Source: Xiphydria camelus
Lineage: Eukaryota; Arthropoda; Insecta; Hymenoptera; Xiphydriidae
Assembly: GCA_963678675.1 (NCBI GenBank)
Contig: OY783195.1
Span: 19,437,342 to 19,501,341 of the forward strand
Direction: 5' to 3'
Length of the DNA stretch: 64,000 nucleotides
Under the pieces are notes generated by a model. The model searched no databases. It saw only the letters and a list, made by a program, of their open reading frames with translations, and was not told where the DNA came from. Shown here piece by piece: positions 1-11,989 of this stretch. Position 1 is the first letter of the stretch. Each line of letters starts with the position of its first letter. A program made the position numbers and the translations under genes.

Positions 1-430
1 TTACATTTTAAACATGTTTTAAGTTTATGTGGTTGGAATAATCAATACTTTGGTATTTTTCTTTAAATTTGAGTATTTAAGATGAATTTGTATTTTTGTT
101 TTTGTTATTTGGCATTAAAAGTACTTAGTTACACTTTTAATTTTGAAGCCTATTCTTGGAGAACCACTCACCCCCACCAATTTTTTCTACTGCGCCGTCT
201 CACCCATACTAGGCGGGCGGGTGAGTTGGTTTTTGGTATATTTTCTTTTGACAAATTTTTTACAAAACTCGATAACACTTTTAGTCGTTCCTTTACAAAT
301 TCCTATATTTTATTGTTCGCTCTATCCACATTATCAATTAAGTATTGCTTATCCTACAAATATAGTTTTTGTACCACTTTAAAAAAAGGTGCGCCATCTC
401 TCCCGACTTTACTCTATAGCTACTCCGCAT
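1..430 (+). repeat. Dispersed repeat, copy 1 (holds an empty insertion site)
   Basis: Matches, in reverse orientation, the two pieces 11589-11682 and 13009-13325. It is the same sequence without the transposon that splits that copy. The unoccupied target is the TTA at 331-333. The tail (about 385-410) recurs near 29735-29760, and 400-510 resembles the reverse complement of about 10010-10095. A 121-codon open frame at 82-447 is conserved only loosely in the other copy and has no domain I recognise, so I do not call it a gene. Confidence 0.75.
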
Positions 431-870
431 ACAGTTCGTACTTGTAGTGAGGTCTTTATTTCTCAGTAGCTAAGATGTTTCGAATTACGAGATTAATATT
501 ACATATAGTCTGGGACTGGCGATTTCAATCAAGCCTACGGAGAACAAAGTCGATAAATGGCTTCTAGAGATACGATTCCTCATTGCTAATCTTTAAGAAC
601 TAACATTTCGTCATAGTCGTCTTCGTACCTACAGGCAAAACTCGATGCTAACTTCAAAAAATCCGTCTCCTGTTTCCTCCGCTAGGCAACACCGTATGTT
701 AATCATATACCGATCGATGTTATCAATAATTATATACAGACCGATGTTATGCATAAACAATCTACTCTCGTTCCAATCACGAGATCGTGTTTCTTTTCTT
801 TTATATCGCTTAATTAGACTAAAATTGACAGTTACTTCGAAATATTTGTAGCAAATATACGGGGTTTTTT

Positions 871-1163
871 TCGAGGAAGCTTGACATAGGAGATACACAA
901 TACGAGAGAGAACCTCTCTGTCGCACCACCTCGAGATACAGTCTAGGGAAATATGCGACAGAGAGGCTCTTATGCACTCGCCATACAGTGTGCATTCGAG
1001 GAAGCTTGACATAAAAGACACACGAGTGCGAGAGAATATATGGCGAGTATACATAAGAGCCTCTCTGTCGCATATTTCCCTAGACTTGTCCAGCACGAGG
1101 TTGTACGACAGAGAAGTTCTTATGCACTCGCCACATGTGTCTTCTATGTCAAGCTTCCTTGAA
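871..1163. repeat. Nested inverted-repeat element
   Basis: Outer arms 871-886 and 1144-1163 carry GAGGAAGCTTGACAT and its complement. Inner arms about 940-985 and 1041-1086 are nearly perfect complements around a ~55-base loop. The GGAAGCTTGACAT motif occurs again directly at about 996, and its complement lies alone at 9647-9662, so the family is dispersed. The open frames here are by-products of the symmetry. Confidence 0.8.
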
Positions 1164-1387
1164 AATACCTCTTACGTAGTCAAGGAAATCAATGTATGTA
1201 ATATTAATTTATTTTTTTGTTTTGGACATTGATATAGAAAGTTAAAATTAAGAATATTAAGATAATAAGCAAATATCAAGAGGTTTGAGAAGACTGTCAG
1301 ATCAGATAAGATATTAATATTTGTGAACCTTCAACAACGAAGGTATTACCAATCAGCTCGAATCGATAATTTGTTTAAGCAATAAAC

Positions 1388-2200
1388 TTATGTAAATACC
1401 TCCAAAACGGTGAAAGATACGGGCGAAACAGACAAAATTTGGGGACCTCGTCTAGGGGGTTGAATTTTCAGCCGTAATGGTATTACCACACATAGCGAGT
1501 TGATGATTTGTTTAACAATTTGTTTAGACAATAAGTTTTTACAAATATCTTGGAAACGGTAAGAGATACGAGGAAGTGGAGAAAATTTTGAAATTACGAA
1601 GGAGATCGAACTTCCAGCCGTAATGGTATTAAGTACCAAACAGAGTGAATCGATAGTTTATTTAAATAATAAACTTATGCAAATATCTTGGAAATGGTGA
1701 GATATATGGCGAAAATGATAAAATTTGGGGGTATCCCATAGAGGATTAAACTTTCAGCCCTGATAATATTAGGTGTACAACTTTGCTTCCGCCGTTTTTC
1801 TCGTAAGTCATCTATAGGAAAACGGGAAAAGCAAAGTTGCAGATCTAATATTACCGCACATAGCGTCGATAAATTGTTTAATAATTTGTTTAGACAATAA
1901 ACTTTTGCAAATATCTCGAAAATTGTGTGAAAAATACGGCGAAACGGAGAGAATTACAAAGTACCCTATAAAGTATCGAACATTCAATCGTGATGATATT
2001 ACCACACATAGCTAATCGATAATTTATTTAGATAATGGACTTTTGCAAATATCTCGAAAACGGTAAGAGATACGAAAAAATAGAGAAAATATTTCAGTCG
2101 CAGAAGAGGAGGGTCGAACTTTTAGACGTGATAATATTAACGAAAAGAGCGAATCGATCATTTGTTTAAACAATAAAGTTATGAAAATATTTCGGAAAAA
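1388..2200. repeat. ~137-bp satellite array, left part
   Basis: Degenerate tandem units can be tracked by AGAGATACGGCGAAACGG-like motifs near 1412, 1560, 1697, 1928 and 2065, giving a spacing of about 137-148 bp. The one long interval holds the palindrome at 1771-1850. Each unit also has AATATCTCGGAAACGG, GTCGATAATTTGTTTAAACA and CAGCCGTGATGGTATTA. No coding potential. The same family recurs at 3226-4000, 50645-50815 and 63230-63830. Confidence 0.85.
1771..1850. mobile_element. ~80-bp palindromic MITE inside the satellite
   Basis: TACAACTTTGCTTCCGCCGT pairs with a slightly diverged complement across a short loop. Satellite sequence resumes on both sides, and TAATATTA is present at both junctions. 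Because that flank is itself a palindrome, the duplication could be 2 bp (TA) or up to 8 bp. A better-preserved copy is at 44050-44129. Confidence 0.75.
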
Positions 2201-3226
2201 CCCGTGTAGAAATTTTTGTGGGGGCTAAACAGGGTCCCGAGTTTACAGCCCTGCTAATTGTTGGGGCCCGATAAGGAACGCTAGCCAGACTCCACTTGTA
2301 CCTAACGGTACCTATGCCTTATCGGGTGCTAAATAGCACCGCTAGCCAGGAAAACATTGGTCCCGATTAGGGCTTGCATTTCTACCCGCAAATGAAACAT
2401 GGCCTGAGACGGGCTCCAACAAGGAACTTTTTCGGTCACCAATTTCCCAACATTAATTTATCACCCACCCCCACCTCTTCCCTCATATAGGTTATTTTAT
2501 TATTAAATAAAACGTCTTTAATATTAAGGTTTTTATTTCAAAATAATTTCACTTATACATTAATAAGTCGCGATTTCTTATTTCTGGGATCGGTGACCAC
2601 CGCAATCCTTCATATCAGACAATGTGTCACCCATTAGTTTATGAATTTCGTTCCTCGTTGAAAATAGCGATGTTTTGGAATTCCGGTGATTACTCATCAA
2701 ATGAACCAAAATAAGTAATTCTAATAAAATCTACAAACGTTATTCCCCTCGCGAATGCTATAAGTACTCAGAGAGAAAAATTGGTTTCCACAACAAATGC
2801 TTACTTGTTAGCCAGGATTGTTTGCCACATCAAAATATTGGTTATCATAGTTGCTGTAACGATTGCGAAAATCGTTGGTATAAGTAGATCGTTTTTACGG
2901 CTGCAACATACGTGTTTGTTACGCGAATACAGATAGATTTTTCATTACTACGAGTATATTAACGAAACTTCTGTTGTGATGACAGAATCTATGAGTCAAC
3001 CAGAGTCGTTGCTTAATAACAATAAAATATAACTACTCGTAAATTTGATAATAACTGGGTCTCAATCAGGCTTTGACTAGCAGCTAGTCGGGAAGCCCCT
3101 GTTGAGACCCTACTTTAAAAGTATGTATGCTCTCTAATTCGGCCCATATCAGGGCTAAACTAAACGTGTACTATCTAACATCGCCCTGTTTAGGCCCAAA
3201 TTGAAACCGGAAAATTTCTATACGGG
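2201..3226. mobile_element. Non-autonomous TIR DNA transposon, family A, copy 1
   Basis: Begins CCCGTGTAGAAATTTTTGTG and ends with the complement of CCCGTATAGAAATTTTC. Subterminal stretches (a CAGGGCTAAA-type motif near the right end, AGCCCTGCTAATTG near the left) are shared with 6848-8258. It interrupts a satellite unit, which resumes on the right with GTTAGAGATATGG. No coding potential beyond short chance frames. I could not define the target duplication or the superfamily. Confidence 0.75.
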
Positions 3227-4000
3227 AAGTTAGAGATATGGTAAACTGGAGAAAATTTTGTGACTCTCTCTCTATTCATAGAAAGTTGAATCCTTAATTA
3301 TGACAACACTATCGAATAGCGCGATTTGGTTAATTATTTAATTAAACAATAAGTTTATGGAAATATCTCCGAAACGGTGAGAGATATGGCGAAACGGAGA
3401 AAATTGAGGGGTTCCATGTACGCGTATAAAGGGGTCGACCCCCCCCCCCCCCCCCCCGGGGGGGATTTAGCAATGATAGCATTATCGAATAAAGCGAATC
3501 GATAATTGCTTAAACAACATACTTTTGTAAATATCTCGGAACTAGGGAGAGATACGGCGAAACGAAGACGATTTAGGGGTTTCATAAAAGGAGTTGAACT
3601 TTCAACCGCAATGGTATCACCGAATAGACCGAGTCGATAATTCTTTAAACAATAAGCGTTTGCAAGTATCTAGGAAATGGGTATAGATACGGCGAAGTAG
3701 AAAAAATTTAGGGGTTCTATAAAGGGGGTCGAACTATCAGATGGTATCACCGAGGAGAGCGAGTCGATAATTGTGTTAACAATAAACTTTTGCAAATATC
3801 TCGGAAATGAGGATAGGTACGGCGAAACGAAGAAAATGTAGGGGTTTTATAAAAGGGGTCGAACATCCAGTCGTGATAGCATTACCGAACAGAGTGAGTT
3901 GATAATTTGTTTAAATAATAAACTTATAGAAATATCTTGGAAACGGCGAGAGATGCGACAAAACGGTAAAAATTGTTAAGCCTTCAAATCATATTCGAAG
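3226..4000. repeat. ~137-bp satellite array, right part, with C17 homopolymer
   Basis: Units carrying AGAGATAYGGCGAAACGG lie near 3382, 3548, 3684, 3815 and 3950. A run of about 17 C followed by 7 G sits at 3440-3463 in one unit, a place where assembly length is unreliable. The array continues the one at 1388-2200. Its last unit decays into AT-rich DNA by about 4200. Confidence 0.85.
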
Positions 4001-4259
4001 ACTATTATATGCGTAGACCTAATGGATCAAATGTTCAACCGTGACGGTATTATTGAAGAACGTGAATTAATAATTTATTTGATAATGAGTTGATGCAATC
4101 TTCTCAGAAGTGGTTTCAAATGAGTTGAAATTGGTGAAATTTCGATAATGCAAAAGTATATTGAATTATCAGAAGATATAAAAATGGAAAAGTCGATTGA
4201 TAAATTGTAAATGATTTCCAAAATCAAGTATCTAATATTTCAAAAATACATCTAAGATG

Positions 4260-5760
4260 TAAAAAAATATGCCAAGGACTATGCAGAGCCACTTGAAAAA
4301 ATAACTGAATTTGTTTACCGAAAACGTACAAACAAGTCGTAAAATTTACGAGTTTGCCTATGTACTCATATTACACATATATAGAGACTCGAATACTGTG
4401 ACAAACACGTGGCGAATGTGAACAATGATACATTATAAGCACTCGGGGTAGGTACACGCGGAAGAAATGTGCAAGCGTTACAATGCTGGACGGCGGCACG
4501 AAGGTGATGTTTGCTAGGTGTGATGAAAGCTCACGATCGGGCTCGCTGGAGCGTGCGTCAATGCCAGAACGTGCGAGAATAAATGCCGTGGAAAGCGACG
4601 GACTTCGTTCGCGGGTGATTTCGAACCGATAACTCGCGCGGAACGAGCGAGTTTCTCCCGAATCTCAGCGGGGCACGCCATACCAAGGCTTCGGCGACAA
4701 TCGACGTGGAAGACCCACTCGTCGATGCGATATAACGGGACGAAAGGGGATTCAACGCGATAACGCAACAATAATGACCACGACCTCGCCACAGTTTTAT
4801 CTTTCGCTTTCATCGGACGAAATTGTCGATGGCCGTTCTTTGTCGCATCCCCTCGCTGAACCCCTCGGTCGGCGACGCGACGACCCGTTGTTTTACTACA
4901 TTTAACGTAAGCGGACCATTAAACGTCCTCGCCTCCGCCAGCCATCTCTCTCCACCTAACCTCGACATAGACAGCCATAACTGGACGCGAGGGACGCGCC
5001 AGGCATCTATAGTCAGGGATGTCGGGCGAATGACACTTCCCCTTGGTTACCCAACCCCAACACCGAGTTCAAGCCTCTTACACCGCTCCAGAGTAAAGGA
5101 TCGATAGTCTGGCATCATTGGCCCCCACGGCTGATGCGGAGGACGAGTGGGAGCGGGATGAGAGGAGAAGCGACAGGAGGGTAGAGGAGAAGGAGAAGTG
5201 CGACGAGGAGGCGGCGAGGGATACTGTGGACTCTGTCCGAGGATTAGCATGAATAGCCGTCGTCTGCACCGACCGAGATAGCAACAGCGCGGCTCTCTAT
5301 TATTGCGCGGAGAAATTAATCGTATTCATCGCGGATTATGGCGACGGCTTTCCCGCGATTTCCGGAAAATTCCCCGGCAATAACGATCGACCGCGCGGGA
5401 ATTCGCAAAGGCTCGCATAGTCGCGCTCGGGGACGATCTTATGATCGCCAATGTGGGAAGAGTGACGGGATGGGGAGGGAGGGGATGGCATAAAGAATAC
5501 CCTCGAGGCGCGGTGTTCGTCCTAGATTCCTGGAAGATCCGCACGCATATTCGAAGGAACTCGGGGTCCCACCGGGCTGTTTCCCCGGCTATTTGGCTCG
5601 CGTCAAGCTGGACTCGGCATAATTACGTAATGGCGGCCTTCTCTTTCTCACCCTTCCGACTTTCGAGACGGTCGGTGTCGGGAAACAGAAGCACCGGTAA
5701 TTCCCCTCTGAATGCAGCCATTATGGAGATTTTATCAAGGCGTGTTGCCAGTTAGCTGGT
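4260..5760. other. CpG-rich stretch with no recognisable gene
   Basis: Base composition changes sharply at about 4440 from AT-rich to GC- and CpG-rich, and back again after about 5770. Several overlapping frames of 65-104 codons are open on both strands, as expected in GC-rich DNA. They are rich in Arg and Ser and show no domain, signal peptide or splice-consistent pattern. It could be a promoter or CpG-island-like or conserved non-coding segment. Confidence 0.4.
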
Positions 5761-5890
5761 TCCACCTTGACTCGGGCTCTACGCATATGTACCTATAGGT
5801 ATATATTATGTATATTGAGAGAAAAATGTAGTAAACTTGACTAAATCGGCAGTCACGGGTGAAGAAATATAGATTTATTTACTTAGACTA

Positions 5891-6692
5891 ATAAGGTACA
5901 TTTGGGTAATATGGCCCGGTCGAAAATATGGCCCGCCCTGTTTTTCTTGGATATGTTGCGCCATTTTTTAAGCAGTGGCTGAAAAATAGTATTCTATTAA
6001 GGTGGTTAAGGTAAGGGTTGATAACTTTCTGCTAACTTCACTAACAGCTGTTTAGTTAAACCACGAGATAGACGTGAATTCATCTTTGGACGGTATTTCT
6101 TATTTAAAATATTGTATTCTAGAAGTGCGTTTGTTTCGGTGTTTATTAAGCAAGACCGGTAAGTACATATACAGCTTAGAACATTGTAGTTTTAGATAGC
6201 ATTTTACCATATAATATTAAAATTTTGTTTTTCTATTTTCTATATATAACCCCAAATTCGAGAAATGCACGGGGCGGAAATATGGCCCATTTGTTGTGTA
6301 CTTACATGGATTGAAAAACTTTGGATTGAAGATATGCGGCAATGTGCAGCTTGTCGTATATGGGTTCACGAAGACTGTGTCGGACTCACTGCGGATGGTG
6401 ATGAAAAATTTGTGTGTCCAAATTGCTCATTATAAACTTGGGCCATATTTCCGCCCTGTTATTTCTTACCGGGCCATATTATCCTTAATGACGGAAATAT
6501 GGCCCATATTACATCTTTTTAAAAATAAATGTTTTTGTTTTTGCGTTATGAGAAACGTTACATCAGGGTACATTCTTATTTTTAGTATTTCTTAATAAAG
6601 ATATGTACAAAAAGTCAGTTGTTTTAGTAATTAAATAATACTTTTATTGGCAATATATTTGAACGCGGACCATATTACCCGAATGTACCTTA
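5891..6692 (+). mobile_element. Small pogo-like element with reiterated terminal motif
   Basis: Termini are TAAGGTACATTTGGGTAATA at 5891 and its complement TATTACCCGAATGTACCTTA at the right end, flanked by TA-containing sequence. The AATATGGCCC core of the TIR also occurs inside at about 5930, 6277 and 6500 and inverted at about 6442 and 6472. The only coding piece left is the zinc-finger fragment at 6306-6436, so this is an internally deleted copy. Confidence 0.8.
6306..6436 (+). pseudogene. C-terminal PHD-like zinc finger of a pogo-type transposase (fragment)
   Basis: One frame reads about 43 residues to a TAA stop. It contains CAACRIWVHEDCVG and ends FVCPNCSL, so the ligand order is C-x2-C ... 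H-x2-C ... C-x2-C, the second half of a PHD-like finger. Fingers of this kind sit at the extreme C-terminus of many arthropod pogo/Tigger-like transposases, after the DDE domain. No N-terminal helix-turn-helix or catalytic domain remains. Upstream within the element I see no further exon. Function today is unlikely. An alternative is a host PHD exon captured by the element, but its position at the 3' end argues against that. Confidence 0.7.
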
Positions 6693-6847
6693 ATTGACTC
6701 AAAAGGAGCCCGTTTCCTTCAAATAGCCGCTAATCGTTATAACTAAATTTATTAGTCGGAGCAACTAATTCTGTAGGTATTCCCTCACTCGTAACCGCAG
6801 ATTTAATTCAATATACCATTTTTTCTTTTAGTGTATTATTACTAGCT

Positions 6848-8258
6848 CCCGTATAGAAATTTTTGTGAGGGCCAAGTCCAGAGTTTTCAGCCCTGCTAAT
6901 TGACGGGGCCCGATAAGGGACACTATCCCGGCCCTATGGTTGCGTATAACGGTATGCCTTACCAGGTGCTAGATAGCATCGCTAGCTAGGAAAACCAGCT
7001 AGGTCCCGATTAAAAGGCCTGTATTTCCTCCCTGAAATGGAACGTGAGCTGAAGCGGGGCTCGACGAGGAACTTTCTTGGTCCACGATTTACAAATATTA
7101 ATTTATCACCCACCACCACGTTCTCCTAGTATAGGTTATTTTACTGTTAAATAAAGCTTCTTTTATATTAAGATTCTTCGTATTTGACAACGTGTTAACC
7201 ATCGCTTTATAAATTTCGCCCCCCGTTGAAAATTGCAATGTTTTGCAGTTCCGGTGATTACTCATCAAATGAACTAAAATAAATAATTACATTTCTAAAG
7301 ACTGTCCTGCTAGCCACTGTTGTATTACGATAATGTTCAAAGTTTTCCATTTAACTATATTTACAAACGTCATTCCCTTCGCTAATGCTATATTCGGAGA
7401 GAAAAATTTGTTTCCACAACAGATGCTTACCTATTTGTTAACCCGAATTGTTTGCCACGCTAAAATATTGTTTGTCATATTGCTGTAACGATGGCGAAGA
7501 ACGTCAGTACAGTAATAGTATCTTATGTCATTAGGCTGTAATCCGAGGTTTTTTCAGACTGTGTTCAATTAAGTCGTAACACGAGGCATGGTGAGGGGAC
7601 GAGGCTCGCCGAAGTGCTACGACCTAAACACAGTCTTAAAAGTCCGAGGATTTCAGCCGAATGACATATACTATTTTTTTTCACGAATGCCCACATTTCT
7701 CAAAACAAAACAAACAGAAATATACACGGCTCATTTCACGTTGCGTTTATCAGTTTGGAAAAAGGACACACTTCGGACTAAGCAATCTTTTGACAGCCTG
7801 CGGACTCCCGGTCAGTGTCATGCAGGAAAAACGCCATCTTGCGGTCTAAAAATAGGCTGGAAAAGGCTTCGAAATGGGCATGAGTGAGGAAAATTATTTT
7901 TATCATCGCAACATACCTTCTTTTACGTCAATACAGATAGATATATGTAATCACTATATTAACGAAAACTGTATCGCGGCAGGGACCAAATCAGTTAGGC
8001 AACCAGTGCTGTCGCCATTAAGCCCGCGCGAAGGGAGCCGAATATCTCCATCCCTACTACTATTATAAATGTAAATTTGGAAATAATTGGGACCTAATCA
8101 GACTCTGACTAGCGGTTGCCAGGAAGCCCCTATGGAGACTCGACCTACTTTAAAATTACACAATCTCCAGTCTGGCCTACATCAGGGCTAAATTAGCATA
8201 TGCTATTTAGCGCCCTCCTGTTTAGGCCCAAATTGAAACAGAGAAATTTCTAGATGGG
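6848..8258. mobile_element. TIR DNA transposon family A, copy 2
   Basis: Shares both ends and much internal sequence with 2201-3226: it begins CCCGTATAGAAATTTTTGTG and ends in AAATTTCTAGATGGG. It has roughly 370 bp extra at about 7520-7890, including an imperfect inverted repeat with arms near 7540-7575 and 7610-7650 (CAGACTGTGTTCAATTAAGT against its diverged complement). The 99-codon frame at 7588-7887 crosses that insert and shows no recognisable domain. Confidence 0.75.
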
Positions 8259-8269
8259 CTGTTACTTGT

Positions 8270-8867
8270 GTCGTTAACACAGAAAAGCACACTGAAGAAC
8301 AATTCAACGTTGACGAATATGAAACATCTCGAATTGCAATAGTCGATTTAACTTCTACATTGATACCATATATAGACGATACATCTAGCCTGTCCGCATG
8401 TGTCGATCCTACATTTCAACATTTTCAAAGTGAGATCATTGTTTGTACGACACCAGATTTGCAACATAACTGAGTTGCTGACATTCCATCTTCGAAAAAT
8501 AATGCACTAGCTATTGAAAAGGAAAAAAACGATTTATACGGATTTTTGAAGCATATTATATCTCCACCGCATAGCCAAGCCTGGAGGTAAAAGACGTAAA
8601 AATGTCGTCCTTTCAAGTGCCATATCATCGGCATTATCGTGTTACTACTACATGAAATAACAACAAGAGAAAGAAGAACAGGAGAATAGGAAAAAGAAAA
8701 GAAAAATTGAAATGAAAAAGAAAAAACAAGAACGGCTAGCGAGAGCCAAAGACTCGAACACTACGAAACGTAATAAAAAGAAAAGCAATAAAGTCAAGGA
8801 TAACGATTCGCCAGAGTTTTCTAGAGAAATCTTAAAGGAGGTTTCAACATATGAAAACTGTGCATAA
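8270..8867 (+). pseudogene. pogo/Tigger-like transposase, C-terminal remnant
   Basis: Reads TEKHTEEQFNVDEYETS and then LQHN followed by a TGA, continuing in frame past it (PSSKNNALAIEKEKNDLYGF). A frameshift then leads into a very Lys-rich tail (KKKRKIEMKKKKQERLARAK) ending near STYENCA. The same tail is present in the minus-strand copy at 52120-52690. The catalytic domain is missing. The remnant starts directly at the end of the family A element, so its 5' part was lost. The Lys-rich end is probably a nuclear localisation or DNA-contact tail. Confidence 0.75.
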
Positions 8868-9165
8868 TTTTTCAAAATAAAAAGAGAATAATATTTCATG
8901 TTTTGTTTCATTGTAGGTATAGAGAATATTTCATATTTTTTCATTGATTAAGAGTTCTTTGACGTATGATTATCCAAAAATAAAAGAAATTTGCATTAAA
9001 CAGTGTATTTATTTTTCGGGTCATTATATCCATTCTAGATTTGATAGCCGACTATTGGCCTCTTCGTGTCCGAAAACTGGGTGCGAATGGCCGACGACTA
9101 GGAAAATCGATAGATTGTCAAAACCTATTAAAATTAAATTATAAAAGAATGCAATGATTACGTGT
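8868..9165 (+). repeat. 3' non-coding end of the pogo-like element
   Basis: Matches the reverse complement of about 51815-52110, the region downstream of the other transposase copy. Shared landmarks include TGATTATCCAAAAATAAAAG, GCCGACGACTAGGAAA and AATGCAATGATTACGTGTAA. The match stops at about 9165 here and 51815 there, which probably marks the element end, though I cannot see a clean TIR. Confidence 0.65.
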
Positions 9166-9169
9166 AACA

Positions 9170-10490
9170 CGTGAAACTTGAAGGATTTTTCGCAATTCTT
9201 TCGTTAAACGTGGTTTTAATTAATGTTTACATTTGTCGAAGTCGAGTTGAAACGCGTCTAGCCAATCCGTATAATGTAAATCAGCCCTTACCGAGCGTTC
9301 CGCACGGGGTTTGGAATATGTGGTCCGAAATTAGTCCACCGGTTACCATCACAAAAATGGGACACGTAATAATAGTCGCCAAAAAGCAGAATATTTTAAT
9401 TTTAAGGATACATATCAACACCTAATAATGTTGTATCATTTCAATAAATAAAGTGCTACGATATTCGACAACGTTTCCGGACGCGACCCCTGCCATGTTT
9501 TTACGGCTGCTAGAGTGACCGAGCATAGGGATTTTCTACTCAAACGATTGCTAGGTACTGGTAAGTCGTTAGAACTAATATTAGAGCATCCTCAAATCGA
9601 CAACCAATAGTGTACGGTTTAGAGTGTGCTACGGGATATCGCCTACGTCAAGCTTCCTCGAATATACATACTGTATAGGATCTTTCTATTATTCTGTGAA
9701 CTGGGATACAAAAATTAATACTTCAAATAATGAATATTTTATCTAGGCACGTTGGTTGATGGAGAGATTTTATGTTCTTAGCGTATAATTTGATATTAAT
9801 ACATTGTTAGCGCCATTTAGAAGTGCACTAAGGAAAAGGAACTTCTGAAATCAGCGTGAAGTTTTCTCTCATGTGTCGAAGACGACGAAAAAATTATTCC
9901 TTAAAGACCTTAACTTTGAAAGGACGTATCTCTCGAACCCCTATTAGTCGATTTGATCGAATATAGGCTCAATTGAAAGCACGAGTCGCAAATAAAACGT
10001 GAAAGTATTTTCGTAACTCGAAACTTCTTAATTACTCAGAAATAAAGACCTCATTAGAGGTATAAACTATGCGCGGAGTAAAGATAGCCTTTCTGTGAGC
10101 CTCGTGCCGGGCGCTACGCTTTTAGTTCTTAGCGCGAGCCTCAATCGAGGCTCGTGATTAACTCTCGGTTATATCGTTATGCATAATCTCAGGCCCGGAA
10201 AATGCCAGAAACTAATTCATCGTCGAATCTAATTCTCTCGCCTTCGAATTAATATTTTTGGGCATATACGCGGGTCCGAAATGTGTAGAAGTCATCGCGT
10301 AAGCACATACCCTCGTATCATACGGAGGCAGCGGGACGTCCTTCGGTACAGGTCGTTAGCTCTCCAAGATTGTTTCACCAGCGAGTCACCCTTAACCACC
10401 AAGAACTCCTATGTGTACACAACGTCACGACGAATGATTACGCTCGCCTATAGTTTCGTCTTTGAATAGACTTTAACTTGTTTAATCGAA
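9170..10490. other. Stretch without a supported gene
   Basis: Contains the isolated AAGCTTCCTCGAA repeat end at 9647-9662 and, at about 10010-10095, a diverged inverted copy of 400-510. Frames up to 84 codons (9171-9425) and 62 codons (10281-10469) carry no recognisable motif. Composition becomes more CpG-rich from about 10080. Confidence 0.4.
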
Positions 10491-10557
10491 TCCACCGTTG
10501 CTGCTATTGTATCGTTCTTCTCTGCGCCAGTACCTTCGACGCAATCCACCGCATACA

Positions 10558-10848
10558 ATGCAGATTGTATTTTCTCCAGGCGAACGAGAGAAAGTCACTT
10601 TCAGAGACTTCATTGAGGGCGTGTATCTCATTTCGAGCGTGACTCAGATCGTGGAGCATCGCGATTGTAACGAAGGGACTGTGATTCGGTGGCAGATTGA
10701 TAATAATCAACGTCGGCTATTATGCGGATGTAATTTGGACGACGAGTGCGCGGTGCGAACTCGATTTACTCTAGCCGAATTCGAAGTTATATTATATCCG
10801 GATCGCGTATTGACCGCTGAAGAGGGATGGAATACTATCGCATGAAAA
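10558..10848 (+). CDS. Candidate small protein, unknown function
   Basis: An internal ATG opens about 95 codons (MQIVFSPGEREKVTF ... AEEGWNTIA) to a TGA. The product is acidic, with evenly mixed residues, several Glu/Asp and a CGCNLDDEC patch that could bind metal or form disulphides. It lacks the Arg/Ser bias of chance frames in the surrounding CpG-rich DNA, which is my only reason to list it. I see no family match, signal peptide or membrane segment. The frame extends upstream to 10498, but that extension looks less protein-like. Chance, a short host exon and a mobile-element remnant all remain possible. Confidence 0.25.
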
Positions 10849-10849
10849 A

Positions 10850-11588
10850 AGTCATCCGGATAGGAGGGAAACCATTACGGTAAAAAGGTCTCTCCGATCG
10901 AAACGCCAAACTCGATGACACAGTTCGCAACGCGTTAATCATTTTTTCGATATATTAATTCCAACCGGAATTTCCGCTACGTCAACAATTAGGCTTCCAA
11001 TTCTCCCGGTATAATTTTCTCCCGCGATTCAACCACCTCGTAAGAGAGGACCCTAACGATCTCGCGTTGATTCTCCCATGGTGGTATAAGCTACCGTTAA
11101 ATGTATGTTTTTCGACAGATCCGACCGAGCAAAGTCGAGGATCGATAATAATGTCGGGCTTTGCATTATCGCGTGGGCAATTATAGATACCCTCACCGTA
11201 ATTAGAATGTGCCGCCATGCATAACATCGATCACGTTACCCCGATAACCGCGGGGTTAGTCGGCTGGCTATCTATCAATAACTATCAATTCAGCGAAGAC
11301 CCGAGCGGCGAGGGTGGGCCGTGGAATGTCATTCACGCGAATCACAAGCAGTCCAGCGATTGGCGTGCCACACGGGAGCCGTGGGCACATCCATCATTTG
11401 GAAAACTAGCTTAACCTTACGCGCCCGAAATATTTTGCGGCGCGTTCATTGAAAATCGATCGGCACTCTCGTGCGAGCGGTTGACTCGCTCGCTCGCTCA
11501 GATGTCGACTGATTATAAATCGTCCTCTCTCATTCATCCATTATGAAATGAACAAGACGTCGAGCAGATTTCTCGGGGTAGACCGAGT
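10850..11588. other. CpG-rich stretch with no supported gene
   Basis: Short frames of 65-81 codons exist on both strands but overlap each other and show no domain. GCTCGCTCGCTCGCTC-type simple sequence sits near 11485. Nothing else is resolved. Confidence 0.35.
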
Positions 11589-11989
11589 CTAGGTATAGGG
11601 TAAAGTCGGAAGAGATGGCGCACCCTTTTTTTTAAGTGGTACAAAGACTATGTTCGTAGGATAAGCAATACTTAATTGATAACACCGATCAACAGCAATT
11701 TTGAGTCTGGGTTCTGCATAGCTGATTTTTGTTTCTTGCACATAAGTGAATACAGAAAAAATAATTTTATCCGAAAAAGTTTGCTTTTGTAGCAATCAGA
11801 ATGAAATTATACGAATTTTAAAAAATGATCTTATTTTCACATGTTCATTGCATGTAAAAATAAAACAAATTTTTGTTATGGATTGGAATCACGTTTATTT
11901 ACAAAAAAGAAAAGATATGAAAGCTAGTAGTGTGCAAACTAGTAGTGCAACAGAATACATAGGAAAGTTTAGAAATGAATATTTCTCGT

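Noticed and set aside
629..1096. 155-codon minus-strand frame
   Set aside because: It crosses both arms of the 871-1163 inverted repeat and repeats itself accordingly; an artefact of symmetry.
3440..3463. C17/G7 run as a structural or regulatory site
   Set aside because: It falls in a satellite unit where the length of homopolymers is unreliable; nothing else supports a function.
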